A stretch of 64,000 bases of DNA from Chamaecyparis obtusa. Taxonomy: Eukaryota; Streptophyta; Pinopsida; Cupressales; Cupressaceae. Both the position numbers and the translations under genes were made by a program. Under the pieces are notes generated by a model. It saw nothing but the letters and a program-made list of their open reading frames with translations. It was not told the DNA's origin and searched no databases. The stretch covers positions 1-64,000 of the forward strand of contig BSBK01001300.1 in the NCBI GenBank assembly GCA_027943335.1. Reading direction: 5' to 3'. Shown here piece by piece: positions 10,125 to 23,109 of this stretch. Position 1 is the stretch's first letter. Every line of letters starts with the position of its first letter.

Positions 10125-12507
10125 TGTTACCCTAATTTTCATATCCATGCAAATTTGGCCAAAATCCACTCCAGGGTCTCTGTTTTACCCCTGCCAAGCA
10201 TCCCTAAAAATTTCATATTTTTGTGCCTTGTCCTCTAGCCTCTGCAATTTAATCTATCCCTTGGTCTGCAGGTCTCAAAATTTGAAAAAGTAGCTGTTAT
10301 ATGCCAAAAAACCCTTTGAAACCCTAGGCCTGCATTCTATTTTCATGTTACTTTATCGGCAACTTAAGGTCTTCCATTTCCACGTGTGCTTTAAATCCTT
10401 CAGTTGCCAAATCTTTGATTCTCAGCGGTCAAAGCTCTAACATTTAGCGATCTCGCGAACGGTTACCTTTTAAGTTGGTGGTCTCTGCTTAGCGGCTAAA
10501 GTCAAGATTCTTCATCTGATGGTTGTCGCATGATCTCATGGCCTCAGAAGATTCCATTAGATCTTGCGATTACCGTCGATCTTCCTGTCTACAGAGTGCG
10601 TTTGTTAGTGGGTCCAGCCACGTGGTCCGAGTTGCACACTTTTGATTGGTCAGGGGGTGGTGATTTGTAAGACTTGTCGGGGCCCTGTCAGGTGGGTCCT
10701 CTTTGCTAATGTGCGTGTTTTGGTTGGTTCGCATGGTGATGACTGGACTTGCAGTGGGTCCGTGTGTCAAAAGGGGCCCGGCTTAATGAAGATCTACGGT
10801 GGGCGTATGATCTGAGGGAATATTTAGGGGCTATGAGATCATACGCCCACTGTTGGATTGGAATCTTAGGTCATGGGACCGCTGTCAGAAATGGATGTGA
10901 CGTGGATCCGTTTGGTAGCATTTGATTGGTTGGTGAGTATGCAATGTGGCTGATGTCAGTGGGCTCATGGGGTCAGAGGTTTCTAAAGGGTGTAAAACAC
11001 GAAAAGATCTCACGGTTGTCATTACACCATGGGTCCAAGATGCTCGATCGTTAGCATCGCGGTGTAGCGACAACTGTCTGATGGTGTTCTCAGGGACGTG
11101 GGTCCAGGGTCTACCCTGTCATGCTGATTTTCTCGCATTTCATTGGTTTCTGACTTCCACGTCGGTGTTTGACTTGTCAGAAAGGGATTTCTAAGCTATT
11201 TTCAGAGCGCATCATGGCCATTCATCTACCGGGAAGGGTTTTTCATCGACGGTTATGTTTTAAAATATATTTGTGAGCCGTTAATATTTAAAATTCAAAT
11301 ATCTCTGTGAGGGTTTTGCATTCTTTTAACCATGCATGACGTCGGGTAGCTCAGGAATTGATTTCTCAGGATGGTGGTGGTTGTGAGGATGATGTAGATG
11401 ACTGCTGGTCGGCGTTGCAGGGTCCTTTGTCATGACAGGAAGTGTTGGAGAGCTTGGTGCCATCATTCAAACAGTACCACTCCCAGGGAAATAAGATCAG
11501 ATTTGGAGCTTTCATGGCTTAGTGGAGATGTAGGTGGGTTGGTAAGTCTGGGTTGCTTGCCTACAGGTTGTTTGCGGTACAGGGATGGGCACGCAAACTT
11601 GAATATCTGATCGACCATGATATTGCAGAGATATATTCATGATCAAATTTGATTGACCAGTACCCTAAGGTTTGATATTATATTGTAAATCTGTAACCCT
11701 AGTTAGATTTTTGACTCCTGCCTACGTGTAAAGAGGAGATGTATATATTGTTATTGAAGGCATTCTTTCTGCCCCTTAACTTTTGCAATTGTAAAATTCC
11801 CATTGATTATTCAGATATTGAAAGTGTTTTGTGACATTTCTCATGTCCCTATGCTTTCTTGTGTGAGTTATCTCTTAGTGAATTCAGTATTTGTATGTTT
11901 CTCAATGATATCTTAGGGTTCTTGATCCCTCTCTCTTTCTGCAATTTTATGTATTATTGTGGATGATTTGATGTGAATGCTTTTGTGGGTATACTACAAC
12001 CCCTTAACAATCTTGTCTCATTCCTATACCTAGTTGTAGAGGTGAATGTTTGTTTTCAGGTCATAGATTGTTGTCTAATCCTAAGAGTGTTATTATTTGC
12101 GAAAGAATCTCTCTCTTTCCCTAAATACCCTCTTTTAATTGCAGACCCTTTTATGAAATACTTATGCAAGCCTATTCAGTGAGTTGTGATCTCCTAGACC
12201 TAAGTTGTTCATCAAAATTCATCCTCTATACTGAGATCCAAACCCTAATTTTGGTGCATCACCTAGTAGGTAGTTTTCTTTCAAGTTATTTCCCTTTCAA
12301 AGCATTCCTTCTATCCCTTTCCCTCCAAAGTTTTACTTTTTCTGTCAAGAAGAAAATTAAGGTGATTATCCAAGAGGAACCAGCCTAGAACCTGGAGGTC
12401 TCATCTCAATTAGCAAAGGTCCCACAACTTGGAGATGATTCCCATGTTATACTAAGTTATCAAGACCATGAGAGCTTGAAACAAGGGTGCAAACTTAGTG
12501 TATAACA
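10125..12507 (+). repeat. E1 5' LTR
   Basis: Starts TG and ends CA. It matches 19001-21366 over its whole length. A TATA-like GTATATATTG is at 11741-11750. It carries a 15-bp perfect inverted repeat (10799-10813 with 10836-10850, arm GTGGGCGTATGATCT) whose left arm lies in a segment of roughly 80 bp missing from the 3' LTR. Conversely it lacks about 65 bp present in the 3' LTR at 20545-20609. Small open frames inside it (for example 10946-11194) recur in the other LTR but show no coding signature. Confidence 0.95.
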
Positions 12508-12511
12508 ATTC

Positions 12512-12529
12512 TGGCATGCCCGGTGGGAC
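12512..12529 (+). other. E1 primer-binding site (putative)
   Basis: Four bases after the 5' LTR the sequence begins TGGCATGCCCGGTGGGAC. The TGG would pair with a tRNA CCA end. I could not assign the tRNA. Confidence 0.6.
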
Positions 12530-12944
12530 AATAAAAGGGTTCATTGTTTGAAGTTATGTTATCTCCGATATACAGATTGCATAATATAGGATTTTAGAAG
12601 TTGTTCTATCAAGTATATCTAGCAACTCCACTAGTTTCAAAGATTCAAGCCAACCTTGTTTAAGGTTTATTAGAAAGATTGAGACTAGAAGCTCAAAACC
12701 CACCAATTTTCTAGAGTTGCCCTAAAAAAGAAGCTACAAAAGCAGGTCAACTCAAAGGACATCCCCTGCAAGGAGAGTTCAATCAACACCTCCTAATACT
12801 TTAGAAAGGAGACCTTTTGCCTTTCATTCCAGAAGAAGAGGAAGATCTCTAACCAGAGATCTTGAAGAAGAAGAAGAAGAAGATTCAAATACAATAGTGA
12901 ATACAACTCACATAGTTGTTAATCTTCAAATCCCAACTCCTACA

Positions 12945-14312
12945 ATGGCTAGGCAATATGATTTTGCACCTTTCAACCAGGGAAGTCCATTGAATTTTGC
13001 TGTGCATCATGATGTGCCCTTGGTGGCATTAAAGAGCTTTCCTGATTTCACATGTGAAGGGTAAACAACCGCTTTTGAGCACATAAGAGATGTGACCACC
13101 ATCTGCAGCATACACAACATAACCCAAGAAGATGTGGCCACAAAATTATTAGCAGCCTCCCTAAAAGGTAAGGCTCTTGAATGGTTTAGAACTCTAGCTG
13201 TTGGTTCTATTAATTCATGGGATGGATTAGGAGATGCTTTAAGTAAGCATTTTGAGGATAAATCAGATAACTTGTCTCTGTTTGAGAAGTTAACAATCAT
13301 TAAGAGAGACCCTCAAGAACAAATGACAGATTACAATAGTAGATTCCTGAAAACATGGAATAGAATCCCAGTCTCAGTGAGACCATCAACTGACCATGCT
13401 TTTCTATACTACTTACAAAGTTTGAATGGTCAGATTTCTATCATGATCCAGTCTATGGGTGGTACCACTTTACCCCAAGCTTTTGACACTACTGTTAGGG
13501 CTGAAAATTGTCTAATTCAAGCAAGCATGATAGCTAGAAGGCCACCAATGCCCATTTTTCCTAGTCTTCAACCCATCGCACCTCCACAAGTACCCCCATT
13601 TACCCCTATTCCCACCATATTAGCACCTCAGGCTAGTACTAGTGGTCAAGAGCTAACAACAAATTTCTCTCAAGAGCTGCAAGAAATAAAGAGTAGTTAG
13701 AAAACTAGCATGCAAGAAATGACAAACTTGTTGCAGACCTTGACTAAAGAAGTGACAAATCTAAAGAGGCAGGGTCAAGGAACTAGACCACCCTTTTAGC
13801 CACAAGGCCAAGGTCCTAGTCAGCAATATCAAAATCAGGGACAACCTTATCAGCAAAATAGGCCACCATACCAAGGAGGCTATCAAGGACAAAAGCAAAG
13901 TTTTAATTAAAGACCATTCCAACCATATAACCCTGCACCTCTTAATTCTACAAATCCAGTGAGGGATATGGTTCCTAGTCAAAATAATATGGCTATGGAT
14001 AATGAATGGTGTTTTCCTTGTAATCAGCCTCACAATTAGGCTACATGTTCAAATGGATGGATGAACCAAGCTTTAATGGTTCAAAATGCCTCACAAGCTC
14101 AATCAGAGGCTTCATCCAGTGGGTCAATTCCTCAACAAGAATCACAAGAGAATGAAACTGCTCTTTTCAATTGGGAGCAACCAGACTTCAATGGAGTCAA
14201 TGATGAAGTGACTTTTGTTGCCTACACAAGAGAAAAAAGGAGAGCTCAAGACATGGAGAGAGCAGACTCTGGTAATAAGGCCACTACAGCAGGCTTTTCC
14301 AACCATACCTAA
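12945..14312 (+). pseudogene. E1 gag, with nonsense mutations
   Basis: Structural protein that packages the element RNA. The chosen start is the ATG at 12945, but the same frame is open further upstream through a Glu run (about 12864-12881), so the true start may be earlier. The Retrotrans_gag-type domain is at about 13092-13530, including ALEWFRTL and QMTDYNSRF. A Gln/Pro-rich stretch (13740-13900) is followed by a zinc knuckle, C-x2-C-x3-H-x4-C, around 14010-14048. The frame has stops near 13063, at 13698, 13797, 13908 and 14037, mostly TAG or TAA where Gln is likely. It overlaps the start of the pol frame by about 98 nt, so pol would need a frameshift. Confidence 0.85.
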
Positions 14313-17300
14313 GAAGGTTCCTGCCATGACAAGCAAAGAAAAACACACTCTCAAGGAGGTGGAACCTGTCATGCCAAAGACACAACAAAGAGTACACAAT
14401 ATAGCACCTTATAACATTGTAGACAACATGAAGAAGGTGAATGTCACCATGTCCATGTGGGACTCTTTGTCTATTCCAGGACAACCTGAGATCTTGAAGA
14501 AGGCTATGTCAGAAGAAGCAACTCCTCAGCCTACAAAAGAAACTACAAAGCCAGTGTTGGTTAACACTGATCAAGAAAAGGAGACTCCAAGTAGCAACTC
14601 CAAGGCCAATGCCATGCAAGGTAGGAATTCAAAGCCACCTCCCTTTTATGTATCTTTAATTATTAGAGATTCTTTAGTACATAATTGTATGGTAGATAGT
14701 GGAGCTACTAGCACTGTAATGCCCAAGAAAGTAGCTGACCAACTAGGACTAAAATATGAACCCTTTCAAAAGAAGGTCACACAACTTGATGGATCCTCAG
14801 TCAATACAATAGGTGTGGCTAAGGATACCAGTCTGATCCTTCATGCTAGTCCTAATTTTTCCATCCTCCTTGATATATATATCATAGATCTCCTTGCATT
14901 ATTTGCTATATGTCTTTCAAGGGAGTTCACGACCAAAATAGGAGGTTATCTATCTTCTGACTGGTCTCAAATGCTCTTTCACACAAGATATGGTACCAAG
15001 GTTACCATTAAGTCTGAGAAATTAGCAGCTCATCATATAGAACCATATGTGTCCAATACCATTAATGTAAACTGCCCCATATTTGATAACAATGATTTCC
15101 AAACTATTGGAGAAGTAGACACTAAGATAGAAAATATCCTTGATATTTTTCTAGATGAAAGAGCTTCAGAGGCCCAAGAAAATCTTATTTGGGATTTTGG
15201 TTTGGAAAGTTATTTAATACAAGAAAGTGGAGCCATAGAACCAAACCTTCTCAAACAAGACATTGATTCAGAGGATTAGAGTAATCAGGTTTGGGAACTA
15301 TTTTTTGATGGTGCTAGAAGTAGACATGGTTATGGTGGTGGTGCTATGCTAGTGTCCCCAAAGGGAGAAAGGTATTATACTGCCTTTAGATTCAGTTTCT
15401 CCTGCACTAGCAATACTGTAGAGTATGAAAGTCTAGTCAATGGACTAGAATGGGCTAGAAAAAGAGGGCTTAAGGCCTTAAAAGTATATGGTGACAGTGA
15501 GCTTGTTGTCAGCCAAGTGAGAGGAATGAGTGCAACCAAGAATGACAATATGAAAGCATACAAACATAGAGTTTGGGATGCAATTGAAGAATTTTGTGCT
15601 TTCAACATTGTTGCTATCCCTAGGAAATTAAATCAGAATGCAGATAGGTTAGCTGCTATTGGATCTTAGTTTGACATCCCAAATAGCATTTCAAAAGAAA
15701 TGGATTAGCAACACATCAAGATTATTGTTAGACCTTCTATTCCTGATAATAATGTTAATTGGCAAGTGTTTGACAATGATGAACAAATTTTACAGTTCTT
15801 GTTTGAAGAAGATGTTTTCTCAAGGCATAATCAAAATAGGTTATTGTAGAACTATGGTGATCAGGTAATACAACTCAAATCCAATAAGATGCCTAGAGGT
15901 CTTGTCACCTTAGAGACAGTCTTCAACAAGGATGATGAAATTAAGAAAAGCAAAGCTGACCTGGTAGTTCAACAAGAACATTGTGTTGAATTGGAGTTGG
16001 AACCAGGTAAGAGCTTACAATTTGGAAAAGTAAATACTGATTTGGAAAGGCAAGATTACACACAAATTTTCAAGGAATTCAATGATGTTTTTGCATGGCA
16101 ATATGAAGACCTCAAAGGTTTTGATCTAGCCCTTGTTCAGCACACTATTGAATTAGAACCTAATGCCAAACCGGTGAGGCAAAAACAAAGGCCTGTTAAT
16201 CCCAAGCTTGAGTCACTTATGCATAAAGAAGTGCTCAAATTGATAGAAAGTGGTATCATCTACCCCATTAAACATACTAGTTGGGTTTCCAACCTTGTTC
16301 CTGTTAGTAAGAAGAATGGGGAGCTGAGGTTATGTGTTGACTTCAGGGACCTTAACAGAGCTTCATTGAAGGATCACCATCCATTGCCCTCCATGGAACA
16401 AATTCTACAATGTGTCTCTGGATTCGAGAGATTCTCATTGTTGGATGGCTATTCAGGATACAATCAGATCCTGGTTAAAGAGGAGGATCAATACAAGACT
16501 GCATTTACAACCAAGTGGGGAACCATGGCTTATCAAAAGATGCCCTTTGGTTTGTCAAATGCAGGTGCTACTTTTCAAAAGGAAATGGATATGGCCTTTA
16601 AAAGCCTCATGTACAAGTTTGTACTGGTCTACTTAGATGACATAACTGTCTACTCAAAACATGCAGCAGACCACATCAAACATTTGAGGAAGATCTTTGA
16701 AAGATGCAGAGAATTTTGGATATCTCTTAATCCCAAAAAATGTGTGTTTGCAGTTCATGAGGGAAAGCTGTTAGGATATATAGTGTCCAAGAATGGAATT
16801 ACAGTGGATCCTGAGAGAATTTCAGCTATCTTCGAACTACCATTGCCACATCATAAGAAAGGTCTCCAATCTTTCATAGGAAAGATTAATTTTGTTAGGT
16901 GTTTCTTGCCTAATATTGTAGATTTACTAAAGCCTTTGACAACCATGTTGAAGAAGAGTTCAACTTTTAGTTGGACTAAGGAAGGGAAAGCCAATTTCCA
17001 AGCTATTAAAGAAGCCTTGACAGAAGCTCCTACCTTGTTAAACCCAAATTTTAGTAAGGATTTTATCCTTTATGCTTATGGAGGACATGATGCTATATCT
17101 GCAATTTTGACTCAAGAAAATTCAGATGGATTGGAGCAACCAATTGGTTTCTTTAGAAAAGGTTTAGAAGAGTATGAACAAAGATACTCTTTTGTAGAGA
17201 AACATGTACTTGCTGTGGTGAAGAGCCTCAAAAAATTTAGACATTTTTTGACCCATAGCAAGGTACACTTGAAGGTTACTCATCCAAGTGTCAAAGAGTT

Positions 17301-18774
17301 TATGCTTTCTAAGGACCTAAATGAGAAGAGAGCTGGTTGGATCACCAAGGTGATGGAGTATGACATTGATATCCAGACCACCAAGCTGGTTAGAGGAAGA
17401 GGTCTTTGTGAACATCTGATATGGGGTGAAAGTTCAAAGAAATAAAAAATAGAGGATGCATCTTTGGTTATGCATTCCACTAAAGAACAAGCCAAGGCAA
17501 CAAGCTGGTTGCCTAATATGATCAATTACTTGAAGACAGGGCAATGCCCTGCAGATTTGAATTTAGCAAAAAGGAGGTACTATAGATTGCAATCTATTCC
17601 TTTTGTGTTGATAAATGAATTTCTTTTTAGAAAGGATCACAATGGTGTCCTTTTGAGATGCATTGATTCAGAAAAAGTAGGTGATGTCCTATTTGAGTTT
17701 CATGATGGACCCTCTGGTGGCCATTTTTCTCCTAGGACTACTGCCTATAAGATCATGAGGGCCAGGTACTATTGGCCATCTATCTTTAAGGATAGTCATG
17801 ATTATGTCAGGAAATGCATCAAGTGAGCTATGTTTGTAGGAAAGGAGAGGCTTGAAACTCTACCCCTTCAGCCAATCAGAATAGATCAACCCTTTATAAG
17901 GTGGGGTATTGATTTCATAGGAATGATTAATCCTCCATCTAGTGCAGGACACAAGTGCATAATCACTGCTACAGATTATTTCATTAGATGGACAAAGGTA
18001 GTTGCCTTGAAAAAGGCTAATGAGAGTGCTGTATTAAGTTTTTATGATGATTTAATTCATAGATTTGGCACTCCAGACTCCATCATTTCAGATAATGCAT
18101 TGGCATTTACAGGCCTCAAAGTCTCAGAATGGGCAGTTAAAAATGGCATCTATCTGAACACAAGTTCCAATTACTATCCTTAGGGGAATGGTTTAGCAAA
18201 ATCAACAAATAAGAACTTGATCAGGATAATTAAGAAGACTCTGCAAGACAATCAGAGGGGTTGGCATACAAAGCTCAACTCTGCCTTATGGTTAGACAGA
18301 ATTACCCCAAAGAAAATCATTGGTAATTCCCCATACATGTTGGTGTATGGCAAGGAGGCTAAGTTATCTATTTCAACTGAATTACCAGCCCTGGACTTAG
18401 CCACTCAGTGTGCCATGTTTGAAGAAAGTGATCCCCCGCAAATCAGATATGCTCAGTTGATGGAGTTAGAGGAAATTAGAGATAAATCCATGAAGGATAT
18501 GGAGTTTCATCAGAATCAAACAAAGAGGAGCTTTGACAAAAGAGCCAGGGTAAGGAATTTCAAGGTCGAGGATGTAGTCCTCAAATGGGATGAATTCAGA
18601 TCCAAACCTGGCAGACATACAAAGTTTGACTCCTTCTGGGGTGGCCCATTTTTTATCATAGAGTGCAAGGGATCCAATGCTTTTCAGCTATCAAATTTTG
18701 AAGGTGACCCCCTGTCAATATCAGTAAATGGTTTCCATTTGAAGCCCTATTTTGAGGTTAACCCCTCTCTGTAA
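14215..18774 (+). pseudogene. E1 pol: PR - aRH - RT - gRH - IN in one frame with 7 stops
   Basis: One reading frame holds all enzymes, broken only at 15277, 15667, 15706, 15847 (TAG), 17443 (TAA), 17824 (TGA) and 18181 (TAG). It begins without ATG, which suggests expression by frameshifting from gag. The aspartic protease motif MVDSGAT is at about 14690. A complete extra RNase H follows at 15286-15669: FFDGA, VEYES, YGDSE and QNADR supply D, E, D, D. RT: CVDFRDLN, LDGYSGYNQ, YLDD (16630-16641). The usual RNase H after RT (about 17050-17300) reads YAYGG and KVTH where YTDAS and TDH are normal, so two catalytic Asp are lost. Integrase has HHCC-like zinc residues (last Cys lost at the TGA), DFIG and SDNA, but AKSTN replaces the usual AES/AEx, so the catalytic Glu is Lys. 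A GPF-type C-terminal module is present. Confidence 0.9.
15286..15669 (+). other. Extra RNase H domain (aRH) upstream of RT in E1
   Basis: Domain of the pol frame, about 128 residues. The four acidic positions are FFDGA (Asp codon 15307), EYES, GDSE and NADR. The YGDSE...QV and LNQNADRLA signatures are those of the plant/archaeal-like RNase HI family seen as the second RNase H of Tat elements. Its place between protease and RT differs from the usual place after RT (compare E2 in this window, 47640-48020). Confidence 0.85.
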
Positions 18775-19000
18775 GTTTTCTTGTAAATTCTTGTAAATAT
18801 GTTTTCCCCTGTTTTGGTTCCCTGTTTTCTAGGTTAGTTTCCTACTTTCCAAAAAGTGCTCATGCACAGTTGTCTTTCTAGTTTTGTTTTGTCTCCCTGT
18901 CAAGTTTTGTGCTCAGAAGTGACCCCATGCCCAATGGATTGTTTTAAGGCTACTGGTTTTCCATGTCTAGCAGGCTGACATCTAGCAGAAATCGCCAAAA
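18775..19000 (+). other. E1 3' untranslated region
   Basis: Short T/C-rich stretch between pol and the 3' LTR. Just before the LTR lies AGAAATCGCCAAAA. I see no classical polypurine tract, only this weakly purine-rich stretch. Confidence 0.6.
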
Positions 19001-21366
19001 TGTTACCCTAATTTTCATATCCATGCAAATTTGGCCAAAATCCACTCCAGGGTCTCTATTTTATCCCTGCCAAGCATCCCTAAAAATTTCATATTTTTGT
19101 GCCTTGTCCTCTGGCCTCTGCAATTTAATCTATCCCCTGGTCTGCAGGTCTCAAAATTTGAAAAAGTAGCCATTATATGCCAAAAAACCCTTTGAAACCC
19201 TAGGCCTGCATTCTATTTTCATGTTACTTTATCGGAAACTTAAGGTCTTCCATTTCTACGTGCGCTTTAAATCCTTCAGTCGCCAAATATCTGATTCCTG
19301 GTGGTCAAAGCTCTAACATTTAGCGATCCCGCAAATGGTTACCTTTTAAGTTGGCGGTCTCTGCTTAGCGGTTAAAGTCAAGATTCTTCATCTGATGGTT
19401 GTCACATGATCTCATGGCCTTAGAAGATTCCATGAGATCTTGCGACGACCATCGATCTTCCTGTCTGTAGAGTGCATTTTTCAGTGGGTCTGGCCACGTG
19501 GTCTGAGTTGCACACTTTTGATTGGTCGGGGGGTGGTGATTTGTAAGACTTGTCGAGGCCTTGTCAGGTGGGTCCTCTTTGCTAATGTGTGTGTTTTGGT
19601 TGGTCTGTGTGGCGATGACTCGGGGGCTTGAGATCATACGCCCGCCATTGGATTGGAATCTCAGGTTGTGGGACCGCTGTGAGAAATGGATACGACGTGG
19701 ATCTGTTTGGCAGCATTTGATTGGTTGGTGAGTATGCAACATGGTTGATGTCAGTGGGCCCATGGGGTCAGAGGTTTCTAAAGGGTTTAAAATGCAGAAA
19801 GATCTCACCGCTGTCGTTACATCGTGGGTCCAAGATGCTCAATCGTTAGCATCACAATGTAGTGACAGCCGTCTGATGGTGTTCTCAGGGACGTGGGTCC
19901 AGGGTCTACCCTGTCATACTAATTTTCTCACGTTTCATTGGTTGCCGACTTCCATGTCGGTGTTTGACTTGTCAGAAAGGGATTTCTAAACTATTTTCAG
20001 AGCGCATCGTGGCCGTTCATCTGTCGGGAAGGGTTTTTATCGACGGTTACATTTTAAAATATATCTGCGAGCCGTTAATATTTAAAATTCAAATATCTCT
20101 GTGAGGGTTTTGCATTCTTTCGGCCATGCACGACATTGGGTAGCTCGGGAATTGATTTCTCAAGATGGTGGTGGTTGTGAGCATGATGGAGATGACTGCT
20201 GGCCGGTGTTGCAGGGTCCTTTGTCATGACAGGAAGTGTTGGAGAGCTTGGTGCCATCATTTAAATAGTACCTCTCCTAGGGAAATAAGATTAGATTTGG
20301 AGCTTTCATGGCTTAGTGGAGATGCAGGTGGGTTGGTAAGTCTGGGTTGCTTGCCTGCAGGTTGTTTGCGGTACAGGGATGGGCACGCAAACTTGAATAT
20401 CTGATCGACCATGATATTGCAAAGATATATTCATGATCAGATTTGATTGACCAATACCCTAGGGTTTGATATTATATTGTAAATCTGTAACCCTAGTTAG
20501 ATTTTTGACTCCTGCCTGCGTGCAAAGAGGAGATGTATATATTGTTTTTTTGGAGCTTTTTGAGCTCAGAGTTGGACAATTGTAAAAAAGAGACTTTTCT
20601 TTATTAAGGTTATTGAAGGCATTCTTTCTGCCCCTTAACTTCTGCAATTGTAAAATTCCCATTGATTATTCAGATATTGAAAGTGTTTTGTGACATTTCT
20701 CATGTCCCTATGCTTTCTTGTGTGAGTTATCTCTTAGTGAATTCAGTATTTGTGTGTTTCTCAGTGATATCTTAGGGTTCTTGTTCCCTCTCTCTTTCTA
20801 CAATTTTATGTATTATTGTGGATGATTTGATGTGAATGCTTTTGTGGGTATACTACAACCCCTTAACAATCTTGTCTCATTCCTATACTTAGTTGCAGAG
20901 GTGAATGTTTGTTTGTAGCTCATAGATTGTTGTCTAATCCTAAGAGTGTTATTATTTGCGAAAGAATCTCTCTCTTTCCCTAAATACCCTCTTTTAATTG
21001 CAGACCCTTCTATGAAATACTTATGCAAGCCTATTCAGTGAGTTGTGATCTCCTAGACCTAAGTTGTTCATCAAAATTCATCCTCTATACTGAGATCCAA
21101 ACCCTAATTTTGGTGCATCACCTAGTAGGTAGTTTGCTTTCAAGTTATTTCCCTTTCAAAGCATTCCTTCTATCCCTTTCCCTCCAAAGTTTTACTTTTC
21201 CTGTCAAGAAGAAAATTAAGGTGATTATCCAAGAGGAACCAGCCTAGAACCTGGAGGTCTCATCTCAATTAGAAAAGGTCCCACAACTTGGAGATGATTC
21301 CCATGTTATACTAAGTTATCAAGACCACGAGAGCTTGAAACAAGGGTGCAAACTTAGTGTATAACA
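19001..21366 (+). repeat. E1 3' LTR
   Basis: Matches 10125-12507. The second half (from about 20660) is almost identical and the first half carries many transitions. It lacks roughly 80 bp corresponding to about 10748-10826 and keeps a 65-bp segment, 20545-20609, after the TATA-like site. It is followed by GTATC at 21367. Confidence 0.95.
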
Positions 21367-21371
21367 GTATC

Positions 21372-21780
21372 GAAGTTTCCATTTTTAAGTTGTTGATAAA
21401 ATATTCAATTTCCAAGGCCTTAGAGGCCCGTAAATGGCTCAAAAGTATTCATAACCATTGTAGTAGGTCATAGGCCCAAAGAGCATGTCATGAGCTTTCA
21501 GCTACTTCAAAGAGTTCATTAATTGGGCACGAAGCTCTAAATTATAGCCTCCAAAAGATGGATCTCCTAAAATAGGAAATATAATAATGCATTAGACACA
21601 TAAATGAACTATAAAATGGTTTTACATGTGTGGGTGTGTGTTATTACGCATCATAGGCATCTTAGATTAGAGATAAGACCATGGTTTTGTAAGAACATTT
21701 TTTATTTTCATGTATTATAATTTGTACATGTATTAAATTCACGACATGGAGGTTGCGTGTTATAATCTTATAGATATTGT
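21372..21780. other. Intergenic, nothing recognised
   Basis: No domain or repeat partner identified. Confidence 0.4.
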
Positions 21781-22090
21781 GTTACCCCAAGATCTCTTGT
21801 TGGTGAGACTTCTATTATAGACCTACTCGATAAATTATATATTGTATTCTATTGTTGATATTTGAATAATATATTATGTGGTTTTTGTAGTGTTGGTTTT
21901 TCAATGTAAAAAACTTTTCCCCACATAAATCACTATTTTGTACTATGCATGATATTTATGTTCATTTCTATTGTGAGTATTTAACTGTTGTATATATCTA
22001 GGAAAGTTTTTCATAACCCTCCTCTCAATGCTAGTCTTTTAAGTTGTTATGCTACCTTAATTTTCTTACATGTGGTATCAAAGCCTGATC
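21781..22090 (+). mobile_element. Copia-type LTR remnant with primer-binding site
   Basis: TGGTATCAAAGCCTGA at 22073-22088 closely resembles the initiator-Met tRNA primer site TGGTATCAGAGC of plant Ty1/copia elements. Just before it the sequence ends TTCTTACA, as an LTR should. The region 21781-22070 has a copia LTR-like T-rich layout (GGTTTTTCAATGTAAAAAAC near 21895). The 5' limit is a guess. No gag or pol follows, so this is a solo fragment. Confidence 0.5.
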
Positions 22091-23109
22091 ACCTTTAATT
22101 TTAGTTGTGGGTTGTTGATTTTATTTAAATAAATTTAGATTCTAGTAGGCGCATGCCTAGATGATAATTTATAATTTTGTTGCAAGAATTTTTAGATTTA
22201 GCATTCATAAAATTTTAACTATTTATAGTTAGCATACACCATTTGTTATTCTTTCTATAATCCATGATTGTTGCTAAAATCTATTATTTTGTTATCATCA
22301 ATCCTAAACCTAATACACAAACATAAAAATCTTAATTCCATTACAACAAAGGAATAGAATAAAAATATTAAGCTCTCCCTTCAAGACTATAGCTAAAACT
22401 AGTTGTGTTCTCATGTTATGTAGCAAAATTTGAGATCTTAGTTTGCATTCATATGCATAGGATCTCTTAATTTCTAAACATATCATGTAGTTATAATAAT
22501 ATGAGTTACTAGTGGATTGTAGAAATAATTATTTAAGTAAATTTATCAATAGGATGAAAAAGATTTATATGGCACAATAAAGCATAAACCTTGGGAAAAA
22601 ATACATAGAACTAATGAGACATGAAATCCTAATAATATTTGACAAAAAAGTGATGAGATTAGAAAGAATATACATAAGACCATAAAATAGTGAATGTACA
22701 AACCTAAACTAAATCAATAGATGGCAGTGCAAGATTAGATGAAATAACCATAAATATAAAGTCAAAATATTGTTAATTTTTTGTAATTTTAATTAAATTT
22801 ATGAAATATGTATATAAATTAGCATAAATTAACTTAGATAAATCCAAAATTAGAAAATGTCAAAATATAAAATATAAGAAATAGAGCACACGTGTCTAAG
22901 AACGATGATGAAATATATCTATGATTACAAATTAAAAGCCATCATTGGGTAGTACAATGCTATATCACACTAAGAGATAAATGACATGTTTCACCTGAAA
23001 CATGTTTCCACTAGACATGGTTTAGCCAAAAACTGTCAGGTTGAACACTTGTGGCACCCAAGTGACACCACAGTAAATGTTCTATGGTCAGTTGAATATA
23101 TAGCTCTAG
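22091..23109. other. AT-rich intergenic, nothing recognised
   Basis: No open frame with a recognisable domain. May be decayed internal region of the copia remnant, but I cannot show it. Confidence 0.4.

Larger units (their letters stand above)
10125..21366 (+). mobile_element. E1: complete Ty3/gypsy LTR retrotransposon, point-mutated
   Basis: 11.2 kb with LTRs of 2383 and 2366 bp, both starting TGTTACCC and ending TATAACA. A perfect 5-bp target duplication GTATC flanks it at 10120-10124 and 21367-21371. The internal order is gag, protease, an extra RNase H, RT, a degenerate RNase H, integrase. RT before integrase makes it Ty3/gypsy. Gag and aRH features suggest a relation to the Tat/Athila (non-chromovirus) side. 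LTR differences are mainly C/T and G/A transitions plus two indels, so the insertion is not recent. No frame is fully open, so it is now dependent or dead. Confidence 0.95.

Noticed and set aside
10946..11194. 82-codon frame in the E1 5' LTR, repeated at 19741-19989
   Set aside because: It recurs only because it lies in the LTRs; no domain, and substitutions between copies show no coding bias that I can see.
12164..12388. 74-codon frame at the end of the E1 LTR (also 21023-21247)
   Set aside because: Part of the LTR; duplicated with it; no known protein features.
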